The notes below the pieces were generated by a model. The model was given only the letters and a program-made list of their open reading frames with translations, ran no database searches and was not told the DNA's origin. Below, piece after piece: positions 21,563-32,330 of a stretch of DNA of 64,000 nucleotides (position 1 is its first letter; the number at the start of each line of letters is the position of its first letter). This DNA is from Glycine soja (taxonomy: Eukaryota > Streptophyta > Magnoliopsida > Fabales > Fabaceae), in contig NC_041011.1 in assembly GCF_004193775.1 (NCBI RefSeq), forward strand, positions 11,435,656 through 11,499,655. Reading direction: 5' to 3'. A program made the position numbers and the translations under genes.

Positions 21563-22672
21563 TAGTATGACACCAAAGCAATGCATGATGGCTTCATCAT
21601 CAAGATTTCTTTCCAGCACCATGAGCAGAAGATTATTCTTAAACCTCTATCCCCTAGAGAAGTGTGTGATGACCAAATCAGAATGAGAGAAAAGAGAGAA
21701 CAAGAGAAAGATAAGAGTGAAGAAGCAAAGAGGAATAGGAAACAAAAGAGTGATACACGTAAGGGAAAAAGTGATACACATGAGAAAAAGAGTGATACAC
21801 ATGAGAGAAAATTTAATTGTTTAGCAAAGGTGAGTGAAGTGAGGAAAGTATTACTTGCTCGTGAGCCGCTCCATCTACTATACTGCAAAGACAGTAAAGT
21901 TTCTACTGATAATTCTAATGAGTTAACTATTTTTGCTTCTCTTAGTGTTGAACTCTTATTGTAGGAATTTAAAGATGTCTTTCCCAAGGAGATTCCTCAT
22001 GGACTGCCACCTTCAAAAGGCATAAAACTTCAAATTGACCTCCTTCCAGGAGCTTCATTGCCTAACAGGCCATCTTATAAAAGCAATCCCCGAGAGACTC
22101 AGGTAGTAAATAGAACTTTGTCTTCTCTTCTTAGAGTTGTGATTAAAAAGAATATAAAGAGTTGGGAAGAATATCTGCCTCATGTTGAATTTGCATACAA
22201 TAGGGTTGTAGATAACACTACACAACACTCTCCATTCGAAGTAATGTATGGTTTTAATCCCTTGACTCCTCTTGATTTGTTTCCATTGCCTAACATTTCT
22301 GATTTTAGGCATAAGGATGCACAGGCTAAAGTTGAGTATGTGAAAAGATTGCATGAACATGTGAAGGCTCAAATTGCAAAGAAGAATGAAAGCTATGCCA
22401 AGCAAGCCAACAAGAACAAGAAGGAAGTGGTACTTGAACCAGGTGATTGGGTTTGGGAACACACGAGGAAGGGGAGGTTCCCTAAACAAAGGAAGTCCAA
22501 ACTTCAACCTAGAGGAGACAAACCTTTCCAAGTACTAAAGAGGATCAATGACAATGCTTACAAGATCGATATTCCAGGTGAGTATGGAGTAAGTTCTTCA
22601 TTTAATGTTCCTGACTTGACTCCATTTGTTGCAGGTGATGATTTTGAAGATTTGAGGGAAAATGCTTTCTAA
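21563..22672 (+). pseudogene. RT start fused by deletion to integrase C-terminus
   Basis: After the protease come AMHDGFIIKISFQHHEQ and a charged linker with three SDT(R/H) repeats (21740-21810). Then, past a TAG at 21963, the beginning of reverse transcriptase reads EFKDVFPKEIPHGLPP and LPNRPSYKSNPRETQ. At about 22100 this passes straight into VVNRTLSSLLR, WEEYLPHVEFAYNR and SPFEVMYGFNP, the end of an integrase core, then a C-terminal domain (EPGDWVW, PRGDKPFQVL) to the stop at 22670. The whole catalytic RT, RNase H and most of integrase are absent, an estimated 2.5 kb. The junction sits in a short ACT(C/G)AGGT-like match, suggesting a microhomology deletion. Confidence 0.8.
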
Positions 22673-22683
22673 GAAGGAGGGAA

Positions 22684-23238
22684 CGATGAAAATCCTAAAA
22701 CTGCCCAAATACGGGGACCTATGACCAGGAGTAGGACCAAACAGTTAGTGGATACCCTCCAACAAATGGTATTAGGCATACTTAACAAGACTCAAGTGGA
22801 AAAAGATGAAGGACCAGAGGCAGAGGCACTACCAAGAATTTTAATTGTTGCTAAAGGCCCATACTAATTTAAAGGCTCATGCCAAATATGTTTTTTTATA
22901 TCTATTTTCTCATTGTCATTTTGTCCCAAACTAATTTGAAGACCCATGCCATTTCTTTTCTAATTTTCGTTTTTAATTTTAAATTAAATAAAATTGGTGC
23001 CTTTCGAGCTGCACCTCAGATACACTATATGTATTGAACTCGTTTTCAATAAAGGTAGTTTTGGCATTTTGCGAATATTTTATGAGAGCTTCTCTCTGGA
23101 TTCCTTGTTGAACCAATCTCAGACTTATCAAGGTAATCCTTGTGGCGTCTACCCTGACTTATCTTCCCTCTTTGGAAGTGGCATCATCCAAACTCTATGA
23201 CATGTATCAAGCGATCCGCTCCTAGTAAGGATCACATC
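22684..23238 (+). repeat. 3' LTR of gypsy element (555 bp)
   Basis: It begins CGATGAAAATCC (first base changed from T) after a purine tract AAGAAGGAGGGAA (22671-22683) and ends GGATCACATCA. Polyprotein sequence GPMTRSRTKQ lies inside it. It resembles the 5' LTR with scattered substitutions, so insertion is not recent. Confidence 0.8.
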
Positions 23239-24344
23239 AAATATTCTTTGGTTTCTCAATGTCTAGTTTTAACTGGAAGATCTAACTGAAGGTTTTTAGT
23301 GAGAATTTCACTTGCAATCACTCTTTTTTCATTCATATATAAGTTTTTGAATTCAAGACTTTTTATTATATATAGAAAGAATATTTAAATATTTAGAGTT
23401 ATAAGATTAATTTAATGGTTAAAGGAAGAAGGACTAAAAGAGAAGAGTTATAAGTTTGAATTTCATTCACTAACAAAAGTGAACAATTAACATTAACCAA
23501 TAAAAGAATTTAAATATTTTAATATCAACATCTGATGGTACATATAGGTATAAGTATCATGATACTTGTTTCTCTCTCGTTAACAAGCATCTAGTGAAAA
23601 TTCATATCCATTACCCATGGGTATCTAGTAAAAATACGTATTTCATTAGTTGTGGATTTTGTCCATGATTTTTTTTCCATCTCTAGTTCTAGATGCAAGA
23701 GGATGGGAAAAGAGGGAGTGAAGATGAAAGTGTAAATGAAAAATATTATTTTTTAACGATATAAGACTTGTTGGACAACCAACAAAATTTGTTGACAGGA
23801 GCAAACATAAAGAGGGGTGGGTATATGGGCCAAGGTCTGTGTACTGGCCTATAAAACTTGCGGTTCGTACGGATAATAAATCTCTTTTTTCTATTATTAT
23901 TTGCATAACTATAACAAATTTTGGGTTAGACACATGAAACATGCGAACTTCCCTAGCTTAGTCTGTGGGCTTGCGGACTTCTAAGTTTATGTTTCTTTTA
24001 GTCTTTTTTATTTAATTTTTTCACTATTTTTTTAAATAATGTAGGAGTTTATACAATATGAGAATGAAAATTTGTCATATGTAATTAAATCTCAATTAGA
24101 CACACATACTTGGAAGATAAAAAAAACTTTCTTTACAATACCGTCCAAATTTATGAGAACATAGGACTTTAATGTTTAGGCTAAATTATTCACATGATCC
24201 CTTATCTTTATTTTAGGTTACAATTTGGTCCTTTACTTTTTAAAAGTTCAAAATGGTCCCTTCTATCTCTTTTAGGTTGTAATTTTGTCTTTTATTTTTT
24301 AAAAGCGCAAAATGGTCTCTCAAGTAATTTTGTCATAGCATGTT
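23239..24344. other. Spacer with no recognised gene
   Basis: AT-rich sequence after the gypsy element. The minus-strand 98-codon frame at 23646-23942 has no family motif. At 24215-24330 two ~72-bp units run in tandem, each with TTTTAGGTT(A/G)(C/T)AATTT and AAAAG(T/C)(T/G)CAAAATGGTC. LINE homology starts near 24345. Confidence 0.45.
24215..24330. repeat. Two diverged ~72-bp tandem units
   Basis: The units start at about 24218 and 24290, share TTTAAAAG(T/C)(T/G)CAAAATGGTC, and end where LINE homology begins. They may be the remains of a small non-autonomous element. Confidence 0.4.
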
Positions 24345-25103
24345 TATCCAAAAAACACCCCAAAGAAGATGTTACTTCAAGGATGAACATGTTATTGAAG
24401 CTATTATTAAGGAGTGTAATATTCCTTGGTTACTTATGGGGGATTATAATCATATTCTATTTCCCTAAAAAAGATGTGGTGCCATGAATTTTTCTCAAAG
24501 AAACATGCAAGAGTTTTATCAAGTAGTTCAATTGACTAGTTTAGTTGATTTAGGGTTTACTAGGCCAACTTTTACTTGTAAAAGAGGGTCCCTACAAGAG
24601 CATATTGATCGTGCTCTTGCAAATCATTACTTGATAATAAAGTTTCCAAATGTCTTTGCTAAGCATATTTTTCTTTTGAAGACTTATCACAAACCTATTG
24701 AGGTGTGTATGAAGCTGAAGCACTTGCGCAATAGGAAGCAAAGACCCTTTAGATTTGTTTCTTCCTGGATTACCCATAAGAATTTATAGTGTGTGGTCTC
24801 ATATAGTTGGAACATGGGTACTAATGTTTGTGGCAGAGAAGGATTTCCAATCTCACTGAATTGTTGTACTTGTAAAACCAACAAATTTTTAGCCATAATT
24901 TTATAAGGAAGGAAAAGTTGATTAGAAGATTGAATGGGATTGATAGGAGCTCAGTCATGACTTACAGACTTGCAGAAGGAACTTTGGGATGAGTTGGGCA
25001 CCAATTTCTTCCAAGAGGAACTTCTTTTGTTCCGAAAATCGCTATGTTAATGGATGAAGTATGGAGACAACAATTCGAAGTGCTTCCATAGTGTTACAGT
25101 TAT
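24345..25103 (+). pseudogene. LINE endonuclease region (decayed)
   Basis: Frames give IPWLLMGDYNHILF (apurinic-endonuclease-like GDxN box, about 24435), FYQVVQLTSLVDLGFTRP, CKRGSLQEHIDRALAN (24579-24626), FPNVFAKH and PFRFVSSWITHK. This is the usual order in plant LINE endonucleases. The expected (S)DH(R/K)PI box reads TYHKPIE, with the Asp changed. After 24788 the frame breaks, but pieces such as NRYVNG at 25040 continue the linker towards RT. R2 then interrupts at FHSVTVI. Confidence 0.7.
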
Positions 25104-25463
25104 TGTTGGACAAGCAACCTCAAAAATTTTAAGAAGGGGGGGGGGGGGTTGAATTAAGATTTCGTTGACTATTCCTAATTGAAAGACTCTCTTTCTTAAT
25201 TATTCCCTAGATTTAATTATTTCTTTGTTAACAAGTTACTTAAATAATAAATGAAGGAAAATAACTTGCGGAAATGTAAAGACAACAGAAAGTAAAAGAG
25301 ATAAGGGAAGAGAGAATGCAAAACTGGATTTATCCTGGTTCGGCCACAACTCGTGCCTACATCCAATCCCCAAGCAACCCGTTTGAGATTTCCATTATCC
25401 TTGTAAAATCCTTTATAAACAATGAACCACAAAGGAATCCCCTCCTTCATGTTCAGTGATTAC

Positions 25464-25950
25464 AACCAAGAAGTTATGCCTACTTCTTGGAATGAACCCC
25501 AAGGAACGTTGGTCCCTTATGTCTAGTGATAATAACCAAGAAGTTGTACTCACTTCTTGCAATGAACCCAAAAGTGGTTAGTCTTTTGAGTCCAGTGATA
25601 ACAACCAAGAAGCTATACCTACTTCTTGCAATGAACCCAAAAGAGGTTAGTATTTTGAGTCCAGTGATCAACCAAGAAGCAAATCCTGCTTCTTGCAATG
25701 AACCCAAAAGCGGTTAGTCTTTTGAGTCTAGTGTTTAACCAAGAAGCAGATCCTGCTTCTTGCAATGAACCCAAAAGCGGTTAGTATTTTGAGTCCAGTG
25801 ATCAACCAAGAAGCAAATCCTGCTTTTTGCAATGAACCCAAAAGTGGTTAGTCTTTTGAGTCTAGTATTTAACCAAGAAGTAGTGCTTCTTGCAATGAAT
25901 CCAAAAGTGGTTAGTCTTTTGAGTCCAGTGATTGCAACCAAGAAGACCTT
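25464..25950. repeat. ~67-bp tandem hairpin array in LTR R2
   Basis: About seven units each begin AACCAAGAAG. Each carries two potential hairpins: CAAGAAGCA/TGCTTCTTG-type stems (variants with AAGT/ACTT) and CCAAAAG...CTTTTG around GGTTAGT. The GGTTAGT loop is the same one seen in R1 and R3. The periodic peptide on the complementary strand is a by-product of the array. Confidence 0.8.
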
Positions 25951-26174
25951 CTCTTGAAAACAGTCACCAAGAAAGTCTCTTGAAAAGCTTTTTGTAAGAA
26001 TGGAGGAGAGGAAGAAAATAGAATATAATAGCACAAGTTTTTGCCCAATGAACTTTTCTTGACAAAGCAAGTATTAAACAAAAACTCTTAGAAAGATGTT
26101 GAGAATGATTCAGATAATCTATCTTTGAAATTCGTGCCATGGTCACATATTTATAGCCATTTGATGGCTCTTGA

Positions 26175-26370
26175 AAAATCATGTTAAAAGTTGTGACTCT
26201 TGGCAATTTCTTCAAAACTAGTCACTTTAAAAGTTGTGACTCTCTTCAAAACTAGTCACTTTAAAAGTTGTGACTCTCTTCAAAACTAGCCACTTTAAAA
26301 GTTGTGACTCTTGGCAAGTTCAAAAACCAGTCACTTTAAAAATTGTGACTCTTGGCAATTTATTTTTCAA
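26175..26370. repeat. Tandem repeats with GTCACTTTAAAAGTTGTGACTC
   Basis: The core CACTTTAAAAGTTGTGACTC occurs four to five times at ~40-55 bp intervals, with TTCAAAACTAG or TTGGCAA between copies. The core itself is quasi-palindromic (GTCAC...GTGAC). Confidence 0.75.
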
Positions 26371-26898
26371 AACCAGTCACTGTTAATCGATTACTATTAT
26401 AGTATACTCGATTACACATCAATAGTTGTGACCCTTCATGTTTAGATTTGAAAATCAACGTTTAGAAATACTGGTAATCGATTACACAAGTTTAAAAATG
26501 TTTTATCACAAGTTGTGACTCTTGAAATTTGAAATTCAACGTTCAAAAACATTGGTAATCGATTACATGCCCATGGTAATCGATTACTACTTTGTAAAAT
26601 AGTTATAAAACTATTTTAGGCTTCTGGTAATCGATTACAGCCTTCAGGTAATCGATTACCAGAGAGTAAAAACTCTGGTAAAAGATTTTTCTTTGAAAAA
26701 TTCTTTTGGACAAATTGTGCTATTCAATCTTTTCTTTGAAAAATTCTTTTATACTTATCTTGAGGTTCTTGCATATCTTGAGTCTTCTCTTGAATCTTCA
26801 CTTGAATCTTGATTCTTGATTGAATGACTCTTTGATTCTTGATTCTTGACTTATGTATTTGGCATCGTCAAAATAAGCTTGGAAGCTTTGCTTCCACA

Positions 26899-29004
26899 AT
26901 TATTACATGACAAAGAAATACTATTCATTGTTTGTAGGATGATAATTGATCATCAGGTACTCCAATCGATGACATGATTACTTCCTATGATAAAACTTTG
27001 TTTCAAGATAATGGTGTTTTCTAGCCCTTTTGTCTTTGGGGTTCTTTTCCAATGCTTGCAAGGGCTGATTTGGATTGTATTGGGTACCCTATTTCTTGAT
27101 AAGGAGATTAAACGTGCTATTTTTAGCATTGGAAACTTCAAATCCCTTAGGGAGAATAGTTTCCAATCCCCCTTTTTTTTATTTGAGCCAATGGGATACT
27201 ATGGGGGCACTCCTTATGTAATCTTATTTGCCACCAGTTGGCAAAATTGGCCGAGGTTAAACATTTGAATAATACCCTAATCACTTTCCTTCTGAAGCTT
27301 GAGGAGGTTTTTAAGATTGGAAAATTTTTTCCTATTAGTCTTTGCAACGTCTCATATAAGGTATTAACAAAGATTCAGGTCTAGAGATTAAAGATGGTGA
27401 TGGATACTTTGCTGAGCTCGATGTAGTGTAGTTTTGTTGTTGGGTGGCAGGGGGGACAATATCATCATTGTTCGGGAGGTTATTCACTCAATGAAGAGGA
27501 AAATGATTGCCAAAGGTTGGATGGTGATCAAAATAGATTTAGAGAAAGCTTATGATTAGATGAAATAGGAGTTTATCAAGGATATGCTAGAAGGAATTGG
27601 GCTTCCAGCTTCTTTTGTTAATATGGTTTAGTATTGGATCTCTACTTTGTTCATTAAAGTTTTATGGTAAGGGGACGCCTTGGACTCTGTTTAGCCCTCT
27701 AGAGGAATTCATCAAGGTGACCCTTTATCACTATATTTATTTATTTTGTGTATGGAATGCTTGTCCCTACTAATCTCTCTGGCGGTGAATAATCATTTTT
27801 GGAAGCATATTCTCCTATGAAAGGTCTTAAAATCTTCCACCTAGTGTTTGAAAATGATCTAATGTTGTTTGTTGAAGCATCCATGGATGAAGTTGTAGTT
27901 GTTAATGCGTGCTCAGATGTTTTTTTGTGAAAGCTCAAGAGAAAAACTCAGTGCTGAGAAGACTAGAGTTCTTTTCTCCAAGAACATTGATTGGAAAGTT
28001 CATGAGCATATTAACACAACTATCGGTTTCTAGTGAATAAATTGGGAAAGTATCTTGGTGCCTAGCTTCATCATGAGAGGGTGTCGAGAGCTACCACCTG
28101 CAACATAGTTGAGAAAATGTGAATGCGTCTCAGTTCTTTGAAGGCCAAAGTGTTGTCTTTTGCTGGTAGGTTGTCACTCTACTTTGTCCCATAGAGTTTT
28201 ATGGTAAGGGGATCCATCAAGGTGACCTTTTATCGCTATATTTATTTATTTTATGTATGGAATGCTTGTCCCAACTAATCTCTCTAGTAGTGAATAATCA
28301 TTTTTGGAAGCATATTCTCCTATGAGAGGTCCTACACTCTTCCACCTAGTGTTTGCAAATGATCTAATGTTGTTTGTTGAAGCATCCATGGATGAAGCTG
28401 TAGTTTTGAATGCGTGCTCGAATGTTTTTTTGTGAAAGCTCAAGAAAAAAACTCAGTGCTGAGAAGACTTGAGTTCTTTTCTCCAAGAGCATTGATTGGC
28501 AAGTTCATGAGCATATTAACACAACTATCGGTTTCTAGTGAATAAATTAGGAAAGTATCTTGGTGCCTAGCTTCATCATGAGAGGGTGTCGAGAGCTACC
28601 ACTTGCAACATAGTTGAGAAAGTGTCTTTTGTTGGTAGGTTGTCACTCACTAAATCTGTTCTTGCCACCATTCCTTGTTATTATATGTAGCCTGTTTATT
28701 TGCCCAAAAGAATGTGTGATCAAGTAGACAAAGTTTTCATAATTTTTTGTGGGGAGATTTTCAGAATAGGCATCTGATTCTTCTTGCTTGGGACTATCTC
28801 TGCCAACCTTAGCCTTTTGGTGGGTTAGGTCTTAGAATGGCAAGACATGTGAATGATGTGTTCCTAAGTAAGGTTGGGTTGGGATTATGTTCTGAGAATT
28901 CTAAATTGTGGGTCCAAGTGGTTCGTGGAAAATATGGGTGTGGTGATGGGATTCTACCTCTTATAAACCCTAAACACAATGGTTATAATGTCTGGTTTGG
29001 TATC
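26899..29004 (+). pseudogene. LINE reverse transcriptase region (decayed)
   Basis: Motifs in order across frames: DKEIKRAIFSIGN (27100), an FVVGWQGG-like SFVVG block (27430), KIDLEKAYD (27534), [22 protein letters not shown] (27705-27770, shown in part), FENDLMLFVEAS replacing the catalytic FADDLxLF box (27850), and after the duplication FAGRLSLTKSVLATIPCYYM (28625), LPKRMCDQVDKV, FGGLGLRMARHVND and VRGKYGCGDG. The catalytic Asp pair is now END, so it is inactive even without the stops. A 538-bp tandem duplication lies inside. Confidence 0.75.
27641..28648 (+). repeat. 538-bp head-to-tail duplication inside LINE RT
   Basis: Unit 1 (27641-28178) and unit 2 (28179-28648) both open TCTACTTTGT. 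They share the ATCAAGGTGACC segment, the FENDLMLF/FANDLMLF box and the AGTTGAGAAA segment. From 27741 onward the offset is 505. Unit 2 has lost about 33 bases near its start and about 40 near its end. Only unit 2 runs on into the normal LINE sequence (SLTKSVLAT). Confidence 0.85.
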
Positions 29005-32000
29005 TATTAAGTCCAAAACCCTGTGTATTTTAATTTTGAAAAACCTTATGAACACAAATGATAAGCCTTCTAAGTTTATGCCTATGGATGAGGTTGCTTA
29101 AGTGTATTCATAATTTTTTTTGGTAAAGAACAACAAGTGAAATAAACTCAAGGCTATCATGAGCACTCAGAAAAGATGATAAGCTTGAAAGCTCAAAAAA
29201 AGACTCAAAGTGTCATTGGTTGTGTATTGCAATGAAGAAGTCAACATGCTCACTAGATAAAGAGAAAAACTTAAAGCAAAGAGAAGTAATCAACAACAAA
29301 ATAACAAGAAGAATGTTGCAAACATGAACATCTGCACAATGATATTAACATGAAGAACAACATTGTTGCAACACAATCATAATGAAATTTTATCAACATG
29401 ATGAGTTCATTCTGGACATTGTGTCTAGAGTTCCATAAAAGCAATTAAGATGCTATTGGTGGATATGTAAATGTTGAAGAAAGATATTCAACTTCCATGA
29501 ACAAGTCGTGGTTTGATGCAACTTGAATCATAGACAAAATTGAGCCTCAAGTTGCAAAAGATGATCCGCTTGGACAACTTAATATGTGTGAAGTAATTTG
29601 AAGACTACTTTAGCTATAGAAGTTCATTTGAGATGATCTCAGTGTCTACGGAAATCTAAGAGAAAGATCTACATCTTTCTTGAAGAATTCGTGAGCTAAT
29701 ATGACTTGTATCTTGGAGGAAATTGATCATCAAGATAAACATGTCATTTTGTCCTGACAATATAACATAACTGCAATACTTTGAAGATTACTTGTGTTGT
29801 AGTGGTCCAAATGATATGCACCTAGTGCTTGAATGTTAAGGATAAAATTCTCTATAACTCTTATGAAGACATCAAAATCTTGTTTGGCTATTGAAAGGGT
29901 CAAAGAAATAAATAAAAAAAAACCCAATAGTAAGCATAACATGCTACAATAAGCTCACACTATAATGTTTGGAATACAAGTTTGTCATGTCATGTCATCA
30001 AAGTATTCCTATAAGAAGAACATTCAATTGCTTACCATCTACATCAAAGAACTATCTCAAAGCATAACATTATTACTTGGAAAGTTATGCAAGCCTACAT
30101 ATATGTAATTTATACATATACAAAGAGCAGAAAATAAAAGGTGTTATGATGAGTTCAAAACAAGTTGAGAATGAATGTCTCGACTTTATTTTCAAGTGAG
30201 AAGCTTAAGAATATTTGAATGAAGCCCCATCTGTGTGATGAAGTTAGTGTTTCCCTTTGAAGATCTCAACCTTACTGATTTGAAAGGACATCAAGAAGGC
30301 CTTACACATGAGATTTATCAAAGGCTACAATGAGCATACAACATCAGAGTCTACATCAGAATGATGAAAAACTTGACTTTGAAAACTAAACTTTAGAATG
30401 GAGTTCAAAATGATTAAGAATGACTTAAAATGAACCTCAAAGACAGCATCAATTCTTCCATATGTTACCACACATATATATGGCACATCAAAAGGCTAAG
30501 GTTGAAAGCATTTCACTTTTCATATGCTCTCTCACTCTCTCTCTCTCTCACACACACAAAGGACACATCATAAAAGTGAATGCTTACTGCATTAGAAGAT
30601 ACACAACTGGAAATATAAGAATATCCTTGAGAAGATTTTGTGTGCAACATCAGAATGAAGATTGAAGAGACTTTGTGAAGTCTTAACCAAGGACAAAACA
30701 CTAACACAACAACAACAACAAAAATAACAACCTTCAGAATGATCTGTGATGTGATGAAGTGTTTGGATTGATGGAGTTGAGCTATCTACGTTGTCATGCC
30801 ATGTTATCTTCATCAAAAGGAACCTACATCTGAATATGTCCTTCCTCAACAACATTAGAATATATTTCTAAGAGACCATAAGAAATTTGCTCAGAGTTTG
30901 ATCATTAGAATGACAATATCAAAATGAATTGTGCTAGTTGTAAAGTTAAAAGTAGTCTTTCTACTTCAAAAAGAAGTCACACAACTGTCAAAACAGCTAG
31001 ATAACGACTAGTTTGACATGTGGGGCCTATAAAAGGACAAAAGACAACCACAAAACAAGAGATAGAAGGTAAGAGACAACTTATGCTATGCAAAAAAAAA
31101 TTCAACTCCTCTCCTTAACCTAGATGCGTTCTGAGCTCATAATGGTTACAACAGAAGTGTATACAACTTAGAGCTTCAAAGAAGATTCACCCCCAATGAG
31201 TGTTGTAAAGTTGTAAAAGCCCCTTAGAACACCTTATCCTTGTTTGTAATTTGTATATACCCCAAATTAACCAAGTGGGTTCAGTTTAGGTGTAAGAGAA
31301 GTGAAAAGGAGAACAATAGAAGATAGGTAGCTTAGAGAGAGACTCTAAGGTTGCAACCTGAAGAGGCTAGGGTGAAATAATACTTGTAAAGCCTGGACTT
31401 GAATTGTCTCTCCCATGACTAAGTCTAGTGTCATTTTTGAGATAGGTTGGTTCCCAAGAGTGAAGAAAGTTTTATGGAGAAGGACATCTAATGAGAGGTG
31501 AATGTTGCCTACCAAGAACAAGTATGGTTCTAGGGTGAGATTGTATTGTAAAGGTTCCCAAACCAAGACCAAGATGTTGTGTTGTGGTGAGGGAGAAAGT
31601 GGTTGCTGTTGAATTCCAACATGTTGTTGGTGGTGTTAATGGAAAATCTCATCTTGAAGGGTGAAGACTGAATGTAGCCCAAGTTTGGGATGAACCGATA
31701 TAAAAATTTGTGTTGAATCCTCTCTTCTCTTCCTCTTTATATTATGTTATTTGTTATCAGATATACTGCATCTACATTAGAACATTCTGAGAATCAGTGA
31801 CTTTCATTAGAATGCATACACAAGAAGGTTTTTATAACAAGCATATTTGGTTTATAAAATGGCATATCTGAACTAGATAATCTTTGTGATAACAAGATCT
31901 ATTTTAACCAGTTCAATCATATGCATCAAGGTATGAAATCTTTTATAAAAGATGAAAATAGTTTTGTGCATGAAAAGCTAGAACAACATTATGAACAATA

Positions 32001-32325
32001 ACTTTCTAAACACAACATTCTGAGTATTGCATAAAATAAAATGAGTTTTTCATAACAAGAGTAATATGAGAAATGCTTAATGATCTTCTGAACATGAACA
32101 AATATGCATTGACATTAGGCTCACATAATCACATCAAACATTTAATAATGAGTGTTATGACTAATTACTTGGAGAGATTAGCTATCTAAGTTCTTGAACC
32201 TCTATGTCATGACTTTCTGAACACCAAGGTAATCTTGAGTAAAATTTTAGAAAGATTAAAGTTTCAAGAAAAGTTGACAAAGTCATAATTCAACCCCCCC
32301 TTCTTGTGACATTCTAATTACTTCA
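29005..32325 (+). mobile_element. 3.3-kb non-coding LTR-like insertion (probable solo LTR)
   Basis: Flanked by perfect GTATC duplications (29000-29004 and 32326-32330), it interrupts a LINE codon series that rejoins exactly. The right end ATTCAACCCCCCCTTCTT...ACTTCA resembles the U5 end of R3. The left end TATTAAG may be a TG-to-TA decay of an LTR start. A TATA box CTATAAAAGG at about 31027 and the CCGATATAAAAATT block at 31695, like the CCAATATAAAATTC of R3 at 35081, support plus orientation. No open frame has a family motif. If it is one LTR, it is very long. Confidence 0.6.
30530..30562. repeat. CT/CA microsatellite
   Basis: CTCTCACTCTCTCTCTCTCT followed by CACACACACA, within the 3.3-kb insertion. 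On the complement this is a GA/GT run in the presumed U3. Confidence 0.85.
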
Positions 32326-32330
32326 GTATC

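Larger units (their letters stand above)
18950..23238 (+). mobile_element. Internally deleted Ty3/gypsy element with both LTRs
   Basis: A 4289-bp element: 5' LTR, initiator-Met-type primer site, gag, protease, a fused RT/integrase remnant, purine tract and 3' LTR. The outer flanks AATAA and AATAT match in four of five bases, fitting a target duplication. The polyprotein tail continues into the 3' LTR (GPMTRSRTKQ at about 22718-22747), a feature known in some gypsy lineages including centromeric CRM types; the lineage is not settled here. Two internal deletions plus in-frame stops show it moved, if at all, by proteins from a relative, or decayed after insertion. Confidence 0.8.
25104..26898 (-). 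repeat. Solo LTR R2 (1795 bp, antisense)
   Basis: Termini are TGTTGGACAA and GCTTCCACA. Flanks GTTAT (25099-25103) and ATTAT (26899-26903) match in four of five bases, and LINE sequence closes around it. It is the same family and orientation as R1. A minus-strand TATA-like TATAAATATG lies at about 26147-26156. It contains a 67-bp tandem array (25464-25950), a 40-bp-class array (26175-26370), and six exact plus one degenerate TAATCGATTA palindromes at 26386-26660. Confidence 0.85.

Noticed and set aside
25464..26070. Minus-strand frames with repeating LKRLTTFGFIARS peptide
   Set aside because: By-product of the 67-bp LTR array; no start context or domain, and the LTR lies within a dead LINE.
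27741..28443. Two similar 65-codon minus-strand frames (27741-27938, 28246-28443)
   Set aside because: Antisense shadows of the duplicated reverse-transcriptase segment.
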